In this document: piece by piece, positions 15,082-15,851 of the stretch
Numbering within the stretch: position 1 is the first letter of the stretch
Layout of the letters: the number at the start of each line of letters is the position of its first letter
DNA from: an uncultured Blautia sp.
GTDB lineage: Bacteria; Bacillota; Clostridia; Lachnospirales; Lachnospiraceae
DNA length: 15,851 nt
NCBI GenBank assembly: GCA_900765525.1
Contig: CAAFRY010000003.1
Coordinates: forward strand, 1 to 15,851
Direction: 5' to 3'
The notes under the pieces: model-generated
Seen by the model: the letters and a program-made list of their open reading frames with translations, nothing else
The model's database searches: none
Told to the model about the DNA's origin: nothing
Position numbers and translations under genes: made by a program

Positions 15082-15851
15082 ATGAAACAGTATATATGTA
15101 TTGACATAGGCGGTACTTCTATAAAATATGGTATGATTCAGGAGGACGGAAGTTTTCTCACCACCGGAGAAATGCCTACAGAGGCCATGGAAAAAGGCGG
15201 TCCCGGAATTATGGAGAAAATACAGAACATAGCAGAAAAGTATATAGAGGAGTATGAGCCTGTAGGAATCTGCGTTTCCACTGCAGGTATGGTGGATTGT
15301 GAAGAGGGAAAGATTACCTATGCGGCTCCTTTGATTCCTGATTATACGGGAACGGAAATCAAAAAGACCATGGAACAGAGGTTTCAGCTTCCCTGTGAGG
15401 TGGAAAATGATGTGAATTGTGCAGGGCTTGCAGAGAATTTTGCCGGTGCTTCCAAAGATGCAAAAATCAGTCTGTGCCTTACTGTGGGAACCGGAATCGG
15501 CGGTGCAATCCTTATAGACAATAAGGTGTTCCATGGATTTTCCGGCAGCGGATGTGAAGTCGGCTATATGCACCTTCCGGGAGGGGAATTTCAGGACCTG
15601 GGAGCCAGCAGCATTCTGGTGAAGAAGACAGCAGAGTACAAAAAAATTCCGGCGGAAAGCATTAACGGAAAATATGTTTTTGAAAATGCTAAAAAAGGAG
15701 ATAAGGATTGCATCCGGGCTATTGATGAGATGGCAGAGGTTCTGGGTATGGGAATCGCCAATATCTGCTATGTGATAAACCCGGAAGTGGTTGTGCTGGG
15801 AGGGGGAATCATGGCCCAGCAGGAATATCTGGGAGAGCGGCTGAGAAAAAG
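15082..15851 (+). CDS. nanK: ROK family kinase, probable N-acetylmannosamine kinase, 3' end cut by window edge
   Basis: At least 256 residues are present and the frame is open at base 15851. It would phosphorylate ManNAc to ManNAc-6-P with ATP in the cytoplasm, the one step missing between NanA and NanE. Motifs: the phosphate-binding DIGGTSIK at 8-15, catalytic D110 in VENDVNCAG, GTGIGGAIL at 136-144, and VVVLGGGI near the end. The usual ROK zinc motif is absent: where others have E-x-G-H and a run of cysteines, this has EVGYMHLPGGEFQDLGASS. That is seen in a Firmicute subgroup of ROK kinases. AAAGGAG (15068-15074) fixes the start. Specificity for ManNAc rather than glucose is inferred from context. 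Confidence 0.88.
   Translation, partial: MKQYICIDIGGTSIKYGMIQEDGSFLTTGEMPTEAMEKGGPGIMEKIQNIAEKYIEEYEPVGICVSTAGMVDCEEGKITYAAPLIPDYTGTEIKKTMEQRFQLPCEVENDVNCAGLAENFAGASKDAKISLCLTVGTGIGGAILIDNKVFHGFSGSGCEVGYMHLPGGEFQDLGASSILVKKTAEYKKIPAESINGKYVFENAKKGDKDCIRAIDEMAEVLGMGIANICYVINPEVVVLGGGIMAQQEYLGERLRK

Noticed and set aside
15040..15573. Open frame of 177 codons on the - strand over the kinase start
   Set aside because: It is antisense to the ROK kinase, whose ATP and catalytic motifs are intact.
1..15851. Mobile element, CRISPR array, tRNA or rRNA
   Set aside because: No transposase-like product, spaced repeat array, cloverleaf or rRNA-like stretch was seen on either strand.

Overview
The window reads as a carbohydrate-use region from a gut Firmicute, most likely of the family Lachnospiraceae (Blautia / [Ruminococcus] type). 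The grounds are moderate-to-low GC, strong AGGAGG-type ribosome binding sites, an ABC sugar importer with no ATPase gene, a YesM/YesN two-component pair, and a NanA lyase that resembles, from memory, the [Ruminococcus] gnavus enzyme. The assignment rests on gene content and style only. I saw no tRNA, rRNA, CRISPR array, transposase or phage gene.

Left part (1-9650, all + strand): a GH30 glycoside hydrolase open at the window edge; a lipoprotein solute-binding protein (SBP) with two MalF/MalG-like permeases (a CUT1 importer); then, behind its own promoter, a second SBP-like protein anchored by a transmembrane helix, a YesM-type histidine kinase and a YesN-type response regulator. The last three genes are tightly packed and end at a strong bidirectional terminator (9604-9650). 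The sugar imported and sensed cannot be read from the sequence. The GH30 suggests a beta-linked oligosaccharide.

Right part (9651-15851): a sialic acid (N-acetylneuraminate) catabolic module. nagA lies on the - strand, divergent from nanE-nanA. Then come a sodium:solute symporter of the SiaT type, a YhcH/NanQ-type protein and a ROK kinase (NanK type) cut by the right edge. Together they account for uptake, anomer conversion, cleavage to ManNAc and pyruvate, phosphorylation, epimerisation to GlcNAc-6-P and deacetylation to GlcN-6-P. NagB (GlcN-6-P deaminase) and a sialidase are not in the window.

The 316-base nagA/nanE spacer has a good promoter for each direction and several copies of a palindrome TGAAA-N4-TTTCA, which look like the operators of a shared regulator not encoded here. 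The other points most worth checking are the membrane-anchored SBP as a possible third component of the YesM/YesN sensor, its probable TTG start behind a promoter that covers the first ATG, and the repeat cluster on that promoter. The genes themselves belong to known families. What may be new is the wiring.
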